NCBI GenBank assembly: GCA_027484085.1 | Contig: JAIXQF010000004.1 | Location: forward strand, 258,162-322,161 | Source of the DNA: Actinomycetales bacterium | GTDB lineage: Bacteria > Actinomycetota > Actinomycetes > S36-B12 > UBA5976 | Length of the DNA stretch: 64,000 nucleotides | Reading direction: 5' to 3' | Shown: one piece after another, positions 1 through 9,912 of the stretch | How positions within the stretch are numbered: the stretch's first letter is position 1 | Layout of the letters: each line of letters starts with the position of its first letter | Translations under genes and position numbers: made by a program | Notes under the pieces: model-generated | Seen by the model: only the letters and a program-made list of their open reading frames with translations | What the model was told of the DNA's origin: nothing | The model's database searches: none

Positions 1-615
1 ATTATCGGGTTGGTTCAAATCAATAATCCCTTGAGAAAATTTTCTATATTTATTTTTACAGGCATTTTCATTAGTTGGACAATTTTTATCAATCTAAATG
101 TCGTGCATGACTATTACCAAATACCTGCTATTCCATTATTGGTGATGCTGATTTCAATAGGTTTGCATGGCTGGGTAACAATATTTCGCGAGAAATTTAA
201 GGTTTCATCGGGATACATATCCCACGTACCTTGGATTGCAGTCATGCTATCAATACTCTTATCTTATCAATTTGTTGATTCTGCGAGACTTGATACGGAA
301 TTGGTGAGAACTCAAAAGGGCCCAACTGCGCTATCTCGGGAAGTCGCTCGCTACACAAGTGAAAAACAAGGATTGATAATTGGATTTGGTATGACCCATA
401 ACCCAACAACTTTGTACCAAAGTAATAGGCGCGGGTTTCTCCTTTACGAGCAGTGGTATGAAACGGAAGTTGAATACCTATTTGACCAGAACCTGGAAAA
501 TTTTTGTTATCTGGTATCTCAGGACGAAGAGTTAGATTCGATTGCGACTAGTGTTCTCGCGAAGTTTCCAGATGCCACTCAGATCTCAAGGCATGTGTAT
601 AGCTTGTGCAAGTAA
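1..615 (+). CDS. C-terminal part of a membrane glycosyltransferase-like protein (cut by the window edge)
   Basis: The frame is open from base 1, so this is the end of a longer gene; a TTG at 10 could start only a fragment. The visible part has two or three hydrophobic segments followed by a soluble tail of about 120 residues. The stretch with HDYYQIPAIPL near residue 33 resembles the H-x-YY-x-x-P element seen late in the membrane domain of GT-C enzymes (PMT/ArnT-like), which move sugars from polyprenyl phosphate carriers outside the membrane. The last bases overlap the next gene by 10, which suggests one operon. The substrate cannot be told. The DNA is AT-richer than the purine genes downstream. 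The family call rests on a short motif and context only. Confidence 0.5.
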   Translation: MIGLVQINNPLRKFSIFIFTGIFISWTIFINLNVVHDYYQIPAIPLLVMLISIGLHGWVTIFREKFKVSSGYISHVPWIAVMLSILLSYQFVDSARLDTELVRTQKGPTALSREVARYTSEKQGLIIGFGMTHNPTTLYQSNRRGFLLYEQWYETEVEYLFDQNLENFCYLVSQDEELDSIATSVLAKFPDATQISRHVYSLCK

Positions 616-2288
616 GTGGTTGTGAATTGAAAGCAATTCGGAAGGTCAAAGTTATTAATGAAGCGACTAATCACCTATCCAGTAAACTTGTCTTTCTTGC
701 TGTAATCATTTTTTTGGGAATCTTGCTAACAATTGCGCTGACTCACCGAGCAGGCTATGTGTTTAGCGGCAATGCCTTAAATCCAGACGAAGCAGAATTT
801 TTAGCAGCCGGAAAACTAGCGAGCCAAAACCTCAATCCTTATGAGAGTTATTCGACATCTACCTATGGTCCGTTGCTAATTCAAATTCTTGGAGTCATCG
901 GGTGGCTGGGTGCTCCGTTAACGCTACCTTGGGCTCACTTGCTCTCATTCTTTCTTCTTTTAGGAATTCTTGCTCTTCCTTTCAAGGTAGCTGTCGGTTC
1001 GAGAAACTCTATCTATCTATTAGGTGTAGTGGCTCCCATCGCGCTTGTGACTATCTCAGGCATTAACTCGGTGTCAGAATTACGCATGGGAGAGATTGAC
1101 TTCCTAGCGCTTAATTCCGAGCTTTTACCCCTATTTCTAATTTCTTTGATTTTGGTAATCCGCAAAACAAGTGAAAATTCCAAATCATTTGAGTTAGTTG
1201 TTGGCTTATTGGGATTTTTAGCGTCGATCTCTAAACTACAGATAGCACCGATTTTCCTAATGGTCACCATCTGGTTCTACATTTTGAACATTGAGAGACA
1301 AAGTGTAAAAATCAGAATCACAAAGATTTATATCGCGTATTTTGCTTTATGGTTGGGATTTTTAGGCCTATTGGGCCTTAGCAGCAATTTAAAGGCCTAT
1401 TTTCGAGAGTCACTATTCTTAACTGCGAGTTATGTGTCGTCAAATCACGCTGCGAATAGTTTTTTCGTTAATTTATTCGAGGCTTTTCACTTACTTTTAA
1501 TCGAACCAATGATCTTCTTTGCAAGTGCTTATGTACTATTCCTTGGTCTAAAATTGAATTTTTCAGACCAAGGCACACGTCGCAAAATTCTTTTAACACT
1601 TTTCCTTCCGTTCTTCGCCATAGTGGTTCCAGGGAATAACTTTGGTCATTACAAGTGGTTATTTATCTGGACTCTTCTATATCTACCTATATTTCTACTT
1701 ACACAGATGCACAGTTCTAGGATTCAAAAAAACAACGACTGGTTCAGCACTTGGAACGATATGCAAATCGCCCAACGGATACTCCTGATCATTCCTACTT
1801 TCCTGATCGCGATTCCGCTATTCGAAAACTTTGTTATGCCAGAAAAATTGCCCATCTCCCAATTTACCAACATGAGTGTCGCGCCTGAGGAAAGCCGAGG
1901 CGAAACAGTGGGAGTTATCGCCGATGGGCTTTATTCTTCAGAGGTGGCTTCCCTGTGCCCACAGGGAAGCCATGTGCTTATTTGGGGTTGGGCGGCTGAG
2001 TTATATTCCTATTACGGTTGGACCCCTACCCCACGGTTAGTAAACGATAGCGTGCGGGTTATTTCTCGCAATCCCAATAGTGAATGGGTAATCTCAAATG
2101 TGCTTGATGTGATTAGAACCAAAAAGGCCACATGCATAATTGACGCATCAGGAGAAGGCTTCTTTGGAGGCAAATCCGGCCGTGAATTAAGTAAGAATAA
2201 AAAGATTTTTAAAGAATTAGATGCAAACTACAGAATAGTTAATGTTGAAAATTTTGACGGAATCATCTACCTTTCAAGGACTAAATAG
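606..2288 (+). CDS. Polytopic GT-C-like membrane protein
   Basis: About 560 residues with a signal-anchor near residues 25-45 and roughly ten further hydrophobic segments, ending in a soluble domain from about residue 420. After the first membrane segment there is NPDEAEFLAAG (about residues 58-68), an acidic loop motif of the kind found in the first external loop of GT-C glycosyltransferases and their relatives. This points to transfer of a lipid-linked sugar, but the donor and acceptor are unknown. The GTG at 606 overlaps the upstream gene; a TTG at 627 or a later codon is possible because the first 20 residues look non-conserved. Codon use is AT-rich, like the upstream fragment, and unlike the pur genes. 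I recognise the fold class, not the gene. Confidence 0.55.
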   Translation: MQVSGCELKAIRKVKVINEATNHLSSKLVFLAVIIFLGILLTIALTHRAGYVFSGNALNPDEAEFLAAGKLASQNLNPYESYSTSTYGPLLIQILGVIGWLGAPLTLPWAHLLSFFLLLGILALPFKVAVGSRNSIYLLGVVAPIALVTISGINSVSELRMGEIDFLALNSELLPLFLISLILVIRKTSENSKSFELVVGLLGFLASISKLQIAPIFLMVTIWFYILNIERQSVKIRITKIYIAYFALWLGFLGLLGLSSNLKAYFRESLFLTASYVSSNHAANSFFVNLFEAFHLLLIEPMIFFASAYVLFLGLKLNFSDQGTRRKILLTLFLPFFAIVVPGNNFGHYKWLFIWTLLYLPIFLLTQMHSSRIQKNNDWFSTWNDMQIAQRILLIIPTFLIAIPLFENFVMPEKLPISQFTNMSVAPEESRGETVGVIADGLYSSEVASLCPQGSHVLIWGWAAELYSYYGWTPTPRLVNDSVRVISRNPNSEWVISNVLDVIRTKKATCIIDASGEGFFGGKSGRELSKNKKIFKELDANYRIVNVENFDGIIYLSRTK

Positions 2289-2478
2289 TTGATTTGGTTC
2301 AGATTCCTTTGGTGTATCTAAATTTATTAGTTGCATGAGATGTTAATCTTCTTAGGATTCAAAAGCTTGAGTCGAAATCACAGATTAAGTCCTTCAGCAA
2401 GCGGGAAAGTGTGGGCCCAGCTGACTTCAAGCTGCAAGCCAACGCTAAAATCGATACAAGTCTTATTAAGGACAAAAG

Positions 2479-2724
2479 ATGCCGAAAATAATTGTTTCTG
2501 TCGCCCTGAAGCCCGAAATCCTTGACCCACAAGGTCGCGCAGTTCTTGGCGCATTGGGTCGACTCGGACTTTCTGGTGTTGCAGATGTGCGACAGGGTAA
2601 GCAGTTCGTACTTAGTATTGATGGCGACGTGGACGACGCGAAGTTAGCCCAAATCAATGAGATCGCGGCAACTCTGTTAAGTAACCCAGTCATCGAAGAC
2701 TTCACAGTAGAAGTTCGTCCATGA
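2479..2724 (+). CDS. purS: Phosphoribosylformylglycinamidine synthase subunit PurS
   Basis: An 81-residue protein matching the usual PurS length, with the opening [18 protein letters not shown] and [12 protein letters not shown] typical of the family. PurS bridges PurQ and PurL in the three-part FGAM synthase, which converts FGAR to FGAM with ATP and glutamine (step 4 of purine synthesis, cytoplasm). An AAGGA ribosome site precedes the ATG. The stop overlaps purQ by 4 bases, so the three subunits are translationally coupled. The 190 bases upstream (2289-2478) hold no recognisable gene; a weak promoter-like TAAAAT lies at 2446-2451, and I see no purine riboswitch there. Confidence 0.95.
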   Translation: MPKIIVSVALKPEILDPQGRAVLGALGRLGLSGVADVRQGKQFVLSIDGDVDDAKLAQINEIAATLLSNPVIEDFTVEVRP

Positions 2725-3413
2725 CTCCTCGGGTTGGCGTGATCACCTTCCCTGGATCCCTTGACGATAAAGATGCGGCCAGAGCCGTTCGATTAGCTGG
2801 CGGCGAATCCGTTTCACTTTGGCATGCTGATGCCAATCTTCACTCTGTTGATGCTGTTGTTCTACCTGGTGGATTTTCATACGGGGATTACTTGCGCTGC
2901 GGTGCGATTGCAAAGTTTGCACCGGTTATGGAAAAACTTGTTGATGCCGGTAACGGCGGGTTACCGATTCTAGGTATTTGTAATGGCTTTCAAGTCTTAA
3001 CGGAATCACATTTACTGCCTGGCGCGCTAACTCGTAACGATCACCTGCACTTTATATGTAGAGATCAAAAACTTCGGATTGAAAATAATTCATCGGCGTG
3101 GACTAGTGACTTTGAAGTTGGCGCAGAGATTTTGATTCCACTCAAGAATGGTGAAGGCGGTTATGTCGCTGACGAAAAAACTTTGGATGAACTTGAAGGT
3201 GAAGGTCGAGTAATCGCTCGCTATTTGGGCCTAAACCCAAACGGTTCACGTCGTGACATCGCTGGCATTACTAATGCGCGAGGCAATGTAGTTGGCATCA
3301 TGCCTCACCCAGAGCATGCTGTTGAAAAATTAACTGGACCAACCACAGATGGCCTTGGATTTTTTACTTCCTTAATCACGTCGCTTGTAAATAACGGAAA
3401 AGTGTCAGCATGA
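2721..3413 (+). CDS. purQ: Phosphoribosylformylglycinamidine synthase glutaminase subunit PurQ
   Basis: A 230-residue class I glutamine amidotransferase. It supplies ammonia from glutamine to PurL for FGAM formation. The nucleophile elbow GICNGFQVL (Cys near residue 88) and the catalytic His/Glu pair in [10 protein letters not shown] (near 194-196) are both present, so the triad is complete. The N-terminus [12 protein letters not shown] is typical for the short, PurS-dependent form. It overlaps purS by 4 bases upstream and purL by 4 bases downstream. Confidence 0.96.
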   Translation: MTPRVGVITFPGSLDDKDAARAVRLAGGESVSLWHADANLHSVDAVVLPGGFSYGDYLRCGAIAKFAPVMEKLVDAGNGGLPILGICNGFQVLTESHLLPGALTRNDHLHFICRDQKLRIENNSSAWTSDFEVGAEILIPLKNGEGGYVADEKTLDELEGEGRVIARYLGLNPNGSRRDIAGITNARGNVVGIMPHPEHAVEKLTGPTTDGLGFFTSLITSLVNNGKVSA

Positions 3414-5677
3414 GTGTAGATAAAGTTTCCGACGCAATTGCCTCACCGAAGGCACAACAGCCATTTGCCGAACTTGGATTAAAGAAAGATGAATACAAAT
3501 CCATTCGAGACATTCTTGGACGCCGTCCGACTTCCTCTGAGTTAGCTATGTATTCCGTGATGTGGTCTGAACACTGCAGCTACAAGTCTTCGAAAGTTCA
3601 CCTTCGCCAGTTTGGAACTAAAGTTCCAAAGAATGACTCGATGCTGGTTGGTATTGGTGAAAATGCAGGCGTGGTTGACATTGGTCACGGCTGGGCTGTG
3701 ACATTCAAGGTCGAATCCCATAATCACCCTTCATATGTTGAGCCTTATCAAGGCGCAGCGACCGGAATCGGTGGCATTGTGCGAGACATTATTTCCATGG
3801 GAGCTCGTCCGGTGGCTGTTATGGATCCGCTTCGATTTGGAGATCCAGGAAATCCAGATACTCGCCGCGTGCTAACTGGAATCGTTGCTGGAATTGGTGG
3901 GTATGGAAACTGTCTTGGACTTCCAAATATTGGTGGCGAAATAGTTTTTGACCCGAGCTACCAAGGCAATCCACTGGTAAACGCACTTTGTGTTGGCACC
4001 ATGAAGCACGAAGACATTCATTTAGCGAAAGCAAGTGGTGTTGGTAACGCAGTGATTCTTTATGGCGCACGAACTGGTGGCGATGGCATCGGTGGTGTGA
4101 GCGTTTTGGCTTCCGAGACTTTCGATGCTGATGGCCCAGCTAAACGACCAAGTGTTCAAGTTGGTGATCCATTCATGGAGAAGTTACTGATCGAATGCAC
4201 TTTAGAAGTCCTGCACGCTGGTTTAGTTGAAGGCATTCAAGATTTGGGTGGCGCTGGAATCTCGTGTGCGACAAGTGAACTTGCCAGCAACGGTGAAGGT
4301 GGAATGCATGTTTGGCTAGATCGCGTTTTGCTACGAGACAGCACACTGTCACCTGAAGAAATTTTGATGAGTGAATCTCAAGAACGTATGTGTGCCGTGG
4401 TTGAACCAGCAAAGATTGATGCGTTCATGGCAGTCTGCAAGAAATGGGATGTTGAAGCCGTAGTTATCGGTGAAGTCAATAACTCTGGTCGATTAACCGT
4501 TGAATGGCATGGCGATGAAATTGTTAATGTGCCACCTCGATCCGTTGCTCATGACGGTCCGGTTTATGAAAGACCATTTGCTCGTCCGGACTGGATGGAC
4601 GTTCGCCAGACTTCTGGACCTGAAGATTTAGTGAGACCAAAAACCGCAGCTGAAGTTAAGCAAACTTGGCTAACTATGACAGGAACCCCAAACCTGGCTT
4701 CAAAGTCATGGGTGACTTCACAATACGACCGTTATGTAATGGGCAACACGATCCTGGCTCAACCAGAAGATTCAGGAATGATTCGCGTTGACGAAGAAAC
4801 CGGCCTAGGTGTTGCGGTTTCAACAGATTGCAACGCGCGTTTCGTAGCGCTGGATCCATATAAGGGTGCACAGCTTGCCTTGGCTGAGTCTTTCCGCAAT
4901 GTTGCAGTTACCGGAGCTAAACCATTGGCAGTCACTAACTGTTTGAACTTTGGTTCGCCAGAAGATCCTGCGGTGATGTGGCAGTTCGAGCAAGCAGTAA
5001 CTGGCCTCGCCGATGCGTGTTTAGAAATGGGAACTCCCGTTACAGGCGGAAACGTTTCTTTCTATAACCAAACGGGGGAAGTTGCGATCCACCCAACACC
5101 AGTAATCGGCGTGCTCGGTGTGATCGACAACGTCGAGCGTCGCACACCTATGGCATGGGCTCAGGATGGCGAACTGGTTTATGTGTTGGGAACAACTCGT
5201 GATGAGTTAGCTGGTTCGGAATGGGCGCATGCAATTCATTCTCATCTCGGCGGTCATCCACCAGTATTGGATTTGCAGTCCGAGATGACTTTGGCTGAAA
5301 TTTTGGTTGCTGGTTCTAGCCAGCAATTTTTGTCTGCCGCGCATGATGTTTCCGAGGGTGGCATTGCCCAAACTATTGCTGAGATGGCAATGCGATCTGG
5401 TTTTGGAGTCCGCATAGATGTGCCAGCCGGAATAGATGCCTTCACTTTCCTATGGAGCGAGTCGGCTACCCGCGCTGTTGTTGTGGTTCCACAGAATCGC
5501 AATGAAGAGTTCTTGGCACTTTGCCAGTCCAAGGATTTCGCAGCAACAAAAATTGGTGCTGTTGATTCCTTGAGTAAAGCAATTGAAGTTTCTGGAGTAT
5601 TTGGCGAGACTATCTCGCTGGACATCGAAGAGCTTCGAACAATTAGCGAAGAGACACTACCTCGGTTATTTGGCTAA
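3410..5677 (+). CDS. purL: Phosphoribosylformylglycinamidine synthase subunit PurL
   Basis: The 755-residue synthetase subunit of FGAM synthase, the expected size for the small (Bacillus-type) PurL. It binds FGAR and ATP and uses ammonia channelled from PurQ. Visible family signatures are [12 protein letters not shown] (about residues 50-61), [23 protein letters not shown] (about 99-122, quoted in part) and [10 protein letters not shown] near residue 547. The PurM-like fold is repeated twice. Its stop overlaps by 4 bases, tail to tail, the convergent sterol-carrier gene, so the pur operon is likely interrupted here. Confidence 0.97.
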   Translation: MSVDKVSDAIASPKAQQPFAELGLKKDEYKSIRDILGRRPTSSELAMYSVMWSEHCSYKSSKVHLRQFGTKVPKNDSMLVGIGENAGVVDIGHGWAVTFKVESHNHPSYVEPYQGAATGIGGIVRDIISMGARPVAVMDPLRFGDPGNPDTRRVLTGIVAGIGGYGNCLGLPNIGGEIVFDPSYQGNPLVNALCVGTMKHEDIHLAKASGVGNAVILYGARTGGDGIGGVSVLASETFDADGPAKRPSVQVGDPFMEKLLIECTLEVLHAGLVEGIQDLGGAGISCATSELASNGEGGMHVWLDRVLLRDSTLSPEEILMSESQERMCAVVEPAKIDAFMAVCKKWDVEAVVIGEVNNSGRLTVEWHGDEIVNVPPRSVAHDGPVYERPFARPDWMDVRQTSGPEDLVRPKTAAEVKQTWLTMTGTPNLASKSWVTSQYDRYVMGNTILAQPEDSGMIRVDEETGLGVAVSTDCNARFVALDPYKGAQLALAESFRNVAVTGAKPLAVTNCLNFGSPEDPAVMWQFEQAVTGLADACLEMGTPVTGGNVSFYNQTGEVAIHPTPVIGVLGVIDNVERRTPMAWAQDGELVYVLGTTRDELAGSEWAHAIHSHLGGHPPVLDLQSEMTLAEILVAGSSQQFLSAAHDVSEGGIAQTIAEMAMRSGFGVRIDVPAGIDAFTFLWSESATRAVVVVPQNRNEEFLALCQSKDFAATKIGAVDSLSKAIEVSGVFGETISLDIEELRTISEETLPRLFG

Positions 5678-6018
5678 AACAGCTCGCTTAAGTCACTTCG
5701 TTCACCGCTGGCAATGATTCTTCCGCTTGAAACCGCATCAGCCCAAGCCAACTCTTTGGTGAAAAGTTCCAGCCAGGTTTTTGGATTCATCTCAACAACG
5801 GCTGGTGGTGTGCCTCGGCGATGAGTGGTACCACCAAGAATTTGGATCGCTAGGTAAGGAGGCACTCTAACTTCCACAGCGCGCCCTGGATTCTGCTCAG
5901 CAAACCACTGCAATGATGTGCGCACGCCATTAGCGAGCAATTCAGGGTTATCTGGATTAGCAATCGCATCCTGAGCGTTGCTCAATGCCAGCGCGCGGTC
6001 CAACTTTGTCATACGCAC
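5674..6018 (-). CDS. SCP2-like sterol carrier family protein
   Basis: A short protein of about 114 residues of the actinobacterial sterol-carrier-like family often found between purL and purF. The segment [18 protein letters not shown] followed by [13 protein letters not shown] near the C-terminus is the family hallmark; SCP2 folds bind lipids or other hydrophobic ligands, but the ligand here is unknown. The longest frame starts with GTG at 6018; ATG at 6012 has better spacing to a GAGAAG ribosome site and may be the true start. It is divergent from purF, with only 35 bases between them, so the promoters must be compact or overlap. Confidence 0.8.
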   Translation of the reverse strand: MRMTKLDRALALSNAQDAIANPDNPELLANGVRTSLQWFAEQNPGRAVEVRVPPYLAIQILGGTTHRRGTPPAVVEMNPKTWLELFTKELAWADAVSSGRIIASGERSDLSELF

Positions 6019-6053
6019 ATCTTCTCGCAGATGCTGGCAAGTAGACTAGGTAC

Positions 6054-7571
6054 GTGGCAGGCGATGGTCGACTCAATCATGAGTTGCTCCCAGGTGAAAA
6101 AGGTCCGCAGGATGCCTGCGGAGTATTTGGCGTATGGGCCCCCGGCGAAGAAGTAGCCAAACTTACGTTTTACGGGTTGTATGCCTTGCAGCATCGTGGC
6201 CAAGAATCAGCCGGAATTGCAGTTAGTGACGGCCACAACATCACAGTATTTAAAGACATGGGATTGGTTTCACAGGTCTTCACTGAATCTGCACTTGAAT
6301 CTTTAGCTGGCTACATCGCAATTGGTCACACGCGCTACAGCACAACCGGCTCGAGCTGTTGGGATAACGCGCAACCAACCTTCCGCGCGACTGCAACGGG
6401 TCACCTCGCGCTATCGCACAACGGCAATTTAACAAATACTCATGAATTGACTTCGCGACTACGCGAGGTACGCGAATCTTCTGGTGAGTTGTATCCAGAC
6501 TTTGGCAACACTGCAACAACCGATACCGACATCTTGACTGCGCTACTGGCGGCTCATCCAGACATGACAATGGAAGCAGCTGCCATGCTGGAGCTTCCAA
6601 AAGTTTCTGGCGCATTTTCTTTAGTGTTCATGGATGATCAAACTTTGTATGGCGCTCGTGATCCTCAAGGCATTCGTCCACTAGTGCTTGGCCGACTTGA
6701 TCGTGGTTGGGTCATTGCATCAGAAACTGCTGCGCTCGATATTGTCGGCGCAACTTATGTGCGCGAAGTTGAGCCAGGCGAGATCGTTGCTATCGATGAA
6801 CACGGACTACGTTCAAATCGATTTGCCGAAGCAGATCCAAAAGGCTGCTTGTTTGAGTTTGTTTACCTAGCCCGGCCAGATACTTCTATCAATGGCAATG
6901 CCGTACATGGGGTTCGAGTTGAAGTTGGTCGCCGATTGGCAAAAGAGTTCCCAGTTGACGCTGACGTAGTTATTCCAGTTCCAGAGTCAGGAACTCCAGC
7001 CGCAGTTGGTTACGCGCAAGCAAGTGGAATCCCGTTCGCGCAAGGATTCGTGAAGAATGCCTACGTCGGTCGAACCTTTATTCAACCGAGCCAGACGATT
7101 CGCCAGCTTGGCATTCGTTTAAAACTCAATCCGCTACGTGAAGTCATCGAAGGCAAGCGCCTTGTTGTTGTCGATGATTCGATCGTTCGTGGCAATACCC
7201 AGCGTGCGATCGTAAAGATGCTTCGCGAAGCGGGTGCCGTGGAAGTTCACGTGCGAATTTCCAGCCCACCAGTTCAGTGGCCATGTTTTTATGGAATTGA
7301 TTTTGCAACTCGCGCCGAACTGATCGCGAATGGATTGACTATCGATGAAATCCGCCAGTCAATCGGTGCAGATTCCCTGTCATTTATCTCCCTAGATGCC
7401 CTAGTTGAATCGACCAATGTGGCCAAAGATCGTTTATGCCGCGCTTGCTTTGACGGTGTCTATCCTGTTGAACTTCCAGATGAAGCGAAACTTGGTAAGC
7501 ATGTGCTCGAAGGTTTTGGAATTGCGCACGACGATTTAACTGCAATTGATGAAGTGGTCCGTCGGCCTTGA
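6054..7571 (+). CDS. purF: Amidophosphoribosyltransferase PurF
   Basis: Catalyses the first committed step of purine synthesis, PRPP plus glutamine to phosphoribosylamine. The protein has 505 residues: a propeptide of 21 residues, then Cys22 in DACGVFGVWAP as the processed N-terminal nucleophile of the Ntn glutaminase domain, with YALQHRGQESAG following. The PRPP-binding loop is VVDDSIVRGNTQR around residue 377. Cysteines in the C-terminal CRACFDGVYP suggest the Fe-S type found in Gram-positives. GTG start at 6054. The stop overlaps the purM start (TTGA). Confidence 0.96.
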   Translation: MAGDGRLNHELLPGEKGPQDACGVFGVWAPGEEVAKLTFYGLYALQHRGQESAGIAVSDGHNITVFKDMGLVSQVFTESALESLAGYIAIGHTRYSTTGSSCWDNAQPTFRATATGHLALSHNGNLTNTHELTSRLREVRESSGELYPDFGNTATTDTDILTALLAAHPDMTMEAAAMLELPKVSGAFSLVFMDDQTLYGARDPQGIRPLVLGRLDRGWVIASETAALDIVGATYVREVEPGEIVAIDEHGLRSNRFAEADPKGCLFEFVYLARPDTSINGNAVHGVRVEVGRRLAKEFPVDADVVIPVPESGTPAAVGYAQASGIPFAQGFVKNAYVGRTFIQPSQTIRQLGIRLKLNPLREVIEGKRLVVVDDSIVRGNTQRAIVKMLREAGAVEVHVRISSPPVQWPCFYGIDFATRAELIANGLTIDEIRQSIGADSLSFISLDALVESTNVAKDRLCRACFDGVYPVELPDEAKLGKHVLEGFGIAHDDLTAIDEVVRRP

Positions 7572-8668
7572 GCGAAGCTAACAACAAGTCTTCATACGCA
7601 GCTGCTGGCGTTGATACCGAAGCCGGAGAACGCGCGGTTGAATTAATGCGTAGTGCCATTGCTAAGTCCACACGAAGTGAAGTGGTTGGTGACTTTGGTG
7701 GCTTTGCTGGGTTGTTCGATATCAGCGCATTCAAGACAATGACCAAGCCGTTACTTGCTACCTCAACTGATGGTGTTGGTACAAAAATCGATGTGGCGCG
7801 GCGAATGGATATTCATGACACCGTGGGAATTGATTTAGTTGCCATGGTTGTTGATGACTTAGTGGTTTGTGGCGCACAGCCATTGTTTATGACGGACTAC
7901 ATCGCTGTTGGCAAAGTTCACCCCGAACGCGTGGCTGCAATTGTGACTGGCATTGCAAATGGCTGCGTGATGGCAGGCTGCGCACTTGTTGGTGGCGAAA
8001 CTGCCGAGCATCCAGGATTACTTGGTGTTGATGACTATGACATTGCTGGCGCTGGAACTGGAGTAGTTGATGAAGTTGACTTGCTAGGACCGCAACGAGT
8101 TGTCACAGGAGATTTGGCGATTGCAATTGGTTCAAGCGGTTTACATTCAAATGGCTACTCATTGGCGCGGCACGTGGCATTCAACGTGGCAGGCCTAGAT
8201 GTTCATGATCACGTTGCAGAATTTTCGCGCACACTTGGCGAAGAGTTGTTAGAGCCGACTCGTATTTATGCCAAAGACATTTTGAATTTGATTAAGGCCG
8301 TTCCGGTTCATTCGATATCACACATCACCGGCGGGGGAATTGCCGCCAATGTGGCCCGCGTAATGCCAGATAGTTTGGCGCTAGACATTGATCGTGCAAC
8401 TTGGAGTCCACAAACAATTTTTACTTGGTTGCAATCGCGCGGCAATATCGAACAAATTGAAGCTGAGAAAACTTTCAACATGGGTATTGGAATGTTGGCG
8501 TTCGTTCCAGCCAGCGCTGCTCAGTTAGCGATTACATCCCTCCAGGCTGGCGGATTGTCTGCGTGGGTTTGTGGCGAAGTGCGAACTCGAAACTCTGGTG
8601 AAATCGGAGATGCCGTCGCTAAGGGTGGAAATGGTGGAGCAGTATCTTTGGTGGGGAATTACGCGTAA
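7568..8668 (+). CDS. purM: Phosphoribosylformylglycinamidine cyclo-ligase (AIR synthetase)
   Basis: Converts FGAM to AIR with ATP, step 5 of the pathway. The 366-residue length and signatures fit: YAAAGVDTEAGERAVELM at the N-terminus, TSTDGVGTK near residue 72, DLVVCGAQPLFMTDY near 98, and ITGGGIAANVARVMP near 254. The start is TTG at 7568, overlapping the purF stop by 4 bases, so translation is coupled. The C-terminus has a Gly-rich tail after GEVRTR that is longer than in most homologues. Confidence 0.95.
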   Translation: MSEANNKSSYAAAGVDTEAGERAVELMRSAIAKSTRSEVVGDFGGFAGLFDISAFKTMTKPLLATSTDGVGTKIDVARRMDIHDTVGIDLVAMVVDDLVVCGAQPLFMTDYIAVGKVHPERVAAIVTGIANGCVMAGCALVGGETAEHPGLLGVDDYDIAGAGTGVVDEVDLLGPQRVVTGDLAIAIGSSGLHSNGYSLARHVAFNVAGLDVHDHVAEFSRTLGEELLEPTRIYAKDILNLIKAVPVHSISHITGGGIAANVARVMPDSLALDIDRATWSPQTIFTWLQSRGNIEQIEAEKTFNMGIGMLAFVPASAAQLAITSLQAGGLSAWVCGEVRTRNSGEIGDAVAKGGNGGAVSLVGNYA

Positions 8669-8671
8669 GCC

Positions 8672-8875
8672 TTAGGCTTCGTCGTCGTCTTCATCCTCGT
8701 AGTACTTTGCGTACGGATCATCTTCGATTTCTGCCGCATCAAAATCTTCATCTGGAGCAACATAAGCTGAGCCACCAAGTTCAGCTTGTAATGCACTCAA
8801 ATCGGTATTAGGGCTGTTGTATTTCAAATCGCGAGCGACCTTAGTTTGCTTGGCTTTGGCCCGACCACGTCCCAT
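8672..8875 (-). CDS. DUF3073 family protein
   Basis: A 67-residue protein that starts MGRGRAKAKQTKVARDLKY and ends in a strongly acidic tail (EDDPYAKYYEDEDDDEA). This basic head with acidic tail is the DUF3073 pattern, an actinobacterial family of unknown function that is normally encoded next to bldC and purM, as here. It converges on purM with only 3 bases between the stops. The 298 bases between its start and bldC hold no gene I can support. Confidence 0.88.
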   Translation of the reverse strand: MGRGRAKAKQTKVARDLKYNSPNTDLSALQAELGGSAYVAPDEDFDAAEIEDDPYAKYYEDEDDDEA

Positions 8876-9173
8876 GGTTACGCCCCCTAACTACCCGGAG
8901 TTTCTAGTTTTACTGCTCCGTGAGCCTTGATGCTAGTAAGTGGCTGATAGGAGCAGGCTTAAAGTCTATCTGAGCCAGGTTGAGGCGCATCATTATGGTC
9001 TCGATCTGAGGATGATTGGAAACTTTTCGGCGGATTTGGGGAATTTGCCCGCTACTCACCAGTAACCCGACTCGCTTGCTATAGATTGTCGAGCACCATG
9101 CTTCTGGGGTCATGGGCGTCCGATTTGAACAACCTGTTTGGTTAGCAATTTCAAAGAATTGAAGGTTTTACCT

Positions 9174-9398
9174 ATGTCTGAGTCCCAAAACTTAATGACC
9201 CCAGCTGAAGTAGCCGCGCTATTTCGGGTTGATCCAAAGACTGTTACCCGTTGGGCGGATGCTGGAAAAATGACCGCCGTGCGCACCCTGGGTGGCCACC
9301 GTCGCTACCGAAGAGATGAAGTCCAAAACCTACTAGCCATAGGCTCAATTTCTTCCGTCGAAACTGGCCAAAACTCAAATGAAAGCCCCAGCGACTAG
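9174..9398 (+). CDS. bldC: BldC-family MerR-like DNA-binding regulator
   Basis: A 74-residue protein consisting of a single MerR-type winged helix: LMTPAEVAALFRVDPKTVTRW, then the wing TLGGHRRYRRDEV. There is no effector domain, as in Streptomyces BldC, which binds head-to-tail on direct repeats and controls development. I start it at ATG 9174 because GAAGG lies 8 bases upstream and the known family begins at this point; an in-frame earlier start at 9138 adds 12 residues without a ribosome site. In a non-sporulating relative its targets would differ. Confidence 0.88.
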   Translation: MSESQNLMTPAEVAALFRVDPKTVTRWADAGKMTAVRTLGGHRRYRRDEVQNLLAIGSISSVETGQNSNESPSD

Positions 9399-9511
9399 CT
9401 TCAAGACTTAACTGCCCTTGCTTTCGGGCTGGAATTTGAGCAAATCAACTTTGCCTGAATGACAGGTTTTCCCGTATGCTTCAATCTCGTGCCTTTCGCA
9501 AGAAGGCATTT

Positions 9512-9584
9512 GCCCCCATCGTCTAGTGGCCTAGGACGCCGCCCTTTCACGGCGGTAACACGGGTTCGAATCCCGTTGGGGGTA
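9512..9584 (+). tRNA. tRNA-Glu (TTC)
   Basis: A 73-base cloverleaf. The acceptor stem pairs GCCCCCA with TGGGGGT, the anticodon arm is CCGCC-CTTTCAC-GGCGG (anticodon TTC), and the T arm contains GGTTCGAATCC. CCA is not encoded. It leads a run of three tRNA genes. Confidence 0.95.
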
Positions 9585-9650
9585 CGCAAGATTTCTTAGC
9601 TTGACCGTTAAGAAATCGGCTGAAGTACCCGACGTAAAGTTGGGTATCTA

Positions 9651-9724
9651 GGCCCCGTAGCGCAGTTGGTTAGCGCGCCGCCCTGTCACGGCGGAGGTCG
9701 CGGGTTCGAGTCCCGTCGGGGTCG
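9651..9724 (+). tRNA. tRNA-Asp (GTC)
   Basis: A 74-base cloverleaf with acceptor GGCCCCG/CGGGGTC, anticodon arm CCGCC-CTGTCAC-GGCGG (anticodon GTC) and T loop TTCGAGT. CCA is not encoded. Its anticodon stem is identical to that of the upstream tRNA-Glu. Confidence 0.95.
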
Positions 9725-9767
9725 CTGCAAGGTCGGTTTTCATCTTTGATGTTGATCGGTTTTGCGT

Positions 9768-9841
9768 GGCCAGGTAGCTCAGTTGGTACGAGCGTTCGAC
9801 TGAAACTCGAAAGGTCGCCGGTTCGACCCCGGCCCTGGCCA
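9768..9841 (+). tRNA. tRNA-Phe (GAA)
   Basis: A 74-base cloverleaf with acceptor GGCCAGG/CCTGGCC, anticodon arm TTCGA-CTGAAAC-TCGAA (anticodon GAA) and T loop TTCGACC. CCA is not encoded. The last 11 bases plus 2 flanking bases recur exactly 141 bases downstream. Confidence 0.95.
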
Positions 9842-9912
9842 CGGATAGTGAGTATTTAAAGTTTCAAACTAGATCTCTTGGTTACCTAACCTTGATCGGC
9901 AAAGCCGCTCAA

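Noticed and set aside
2331-2525. 64-codon frame before purS
   Set aside because: It runs into purS in another frame, has no ribosome site and shows no protein-like composition.
8910-9113. 67-codon minus-strand frame between DUF3073 and bldC
   Set aside because: It has no ribosome site I can support, no recognisable protein features and lies in the promoter region of two genes.
9401-9842. Two minus-strand frames over the tRNA cluster
   Set aside because: They are antisense to tRNA-Glu, tRNA-Asp and tRNA-Phe; the predicted residues (NGIRTRVT, GVEPATF) are known artefacts of reading tRNA genes backwards.
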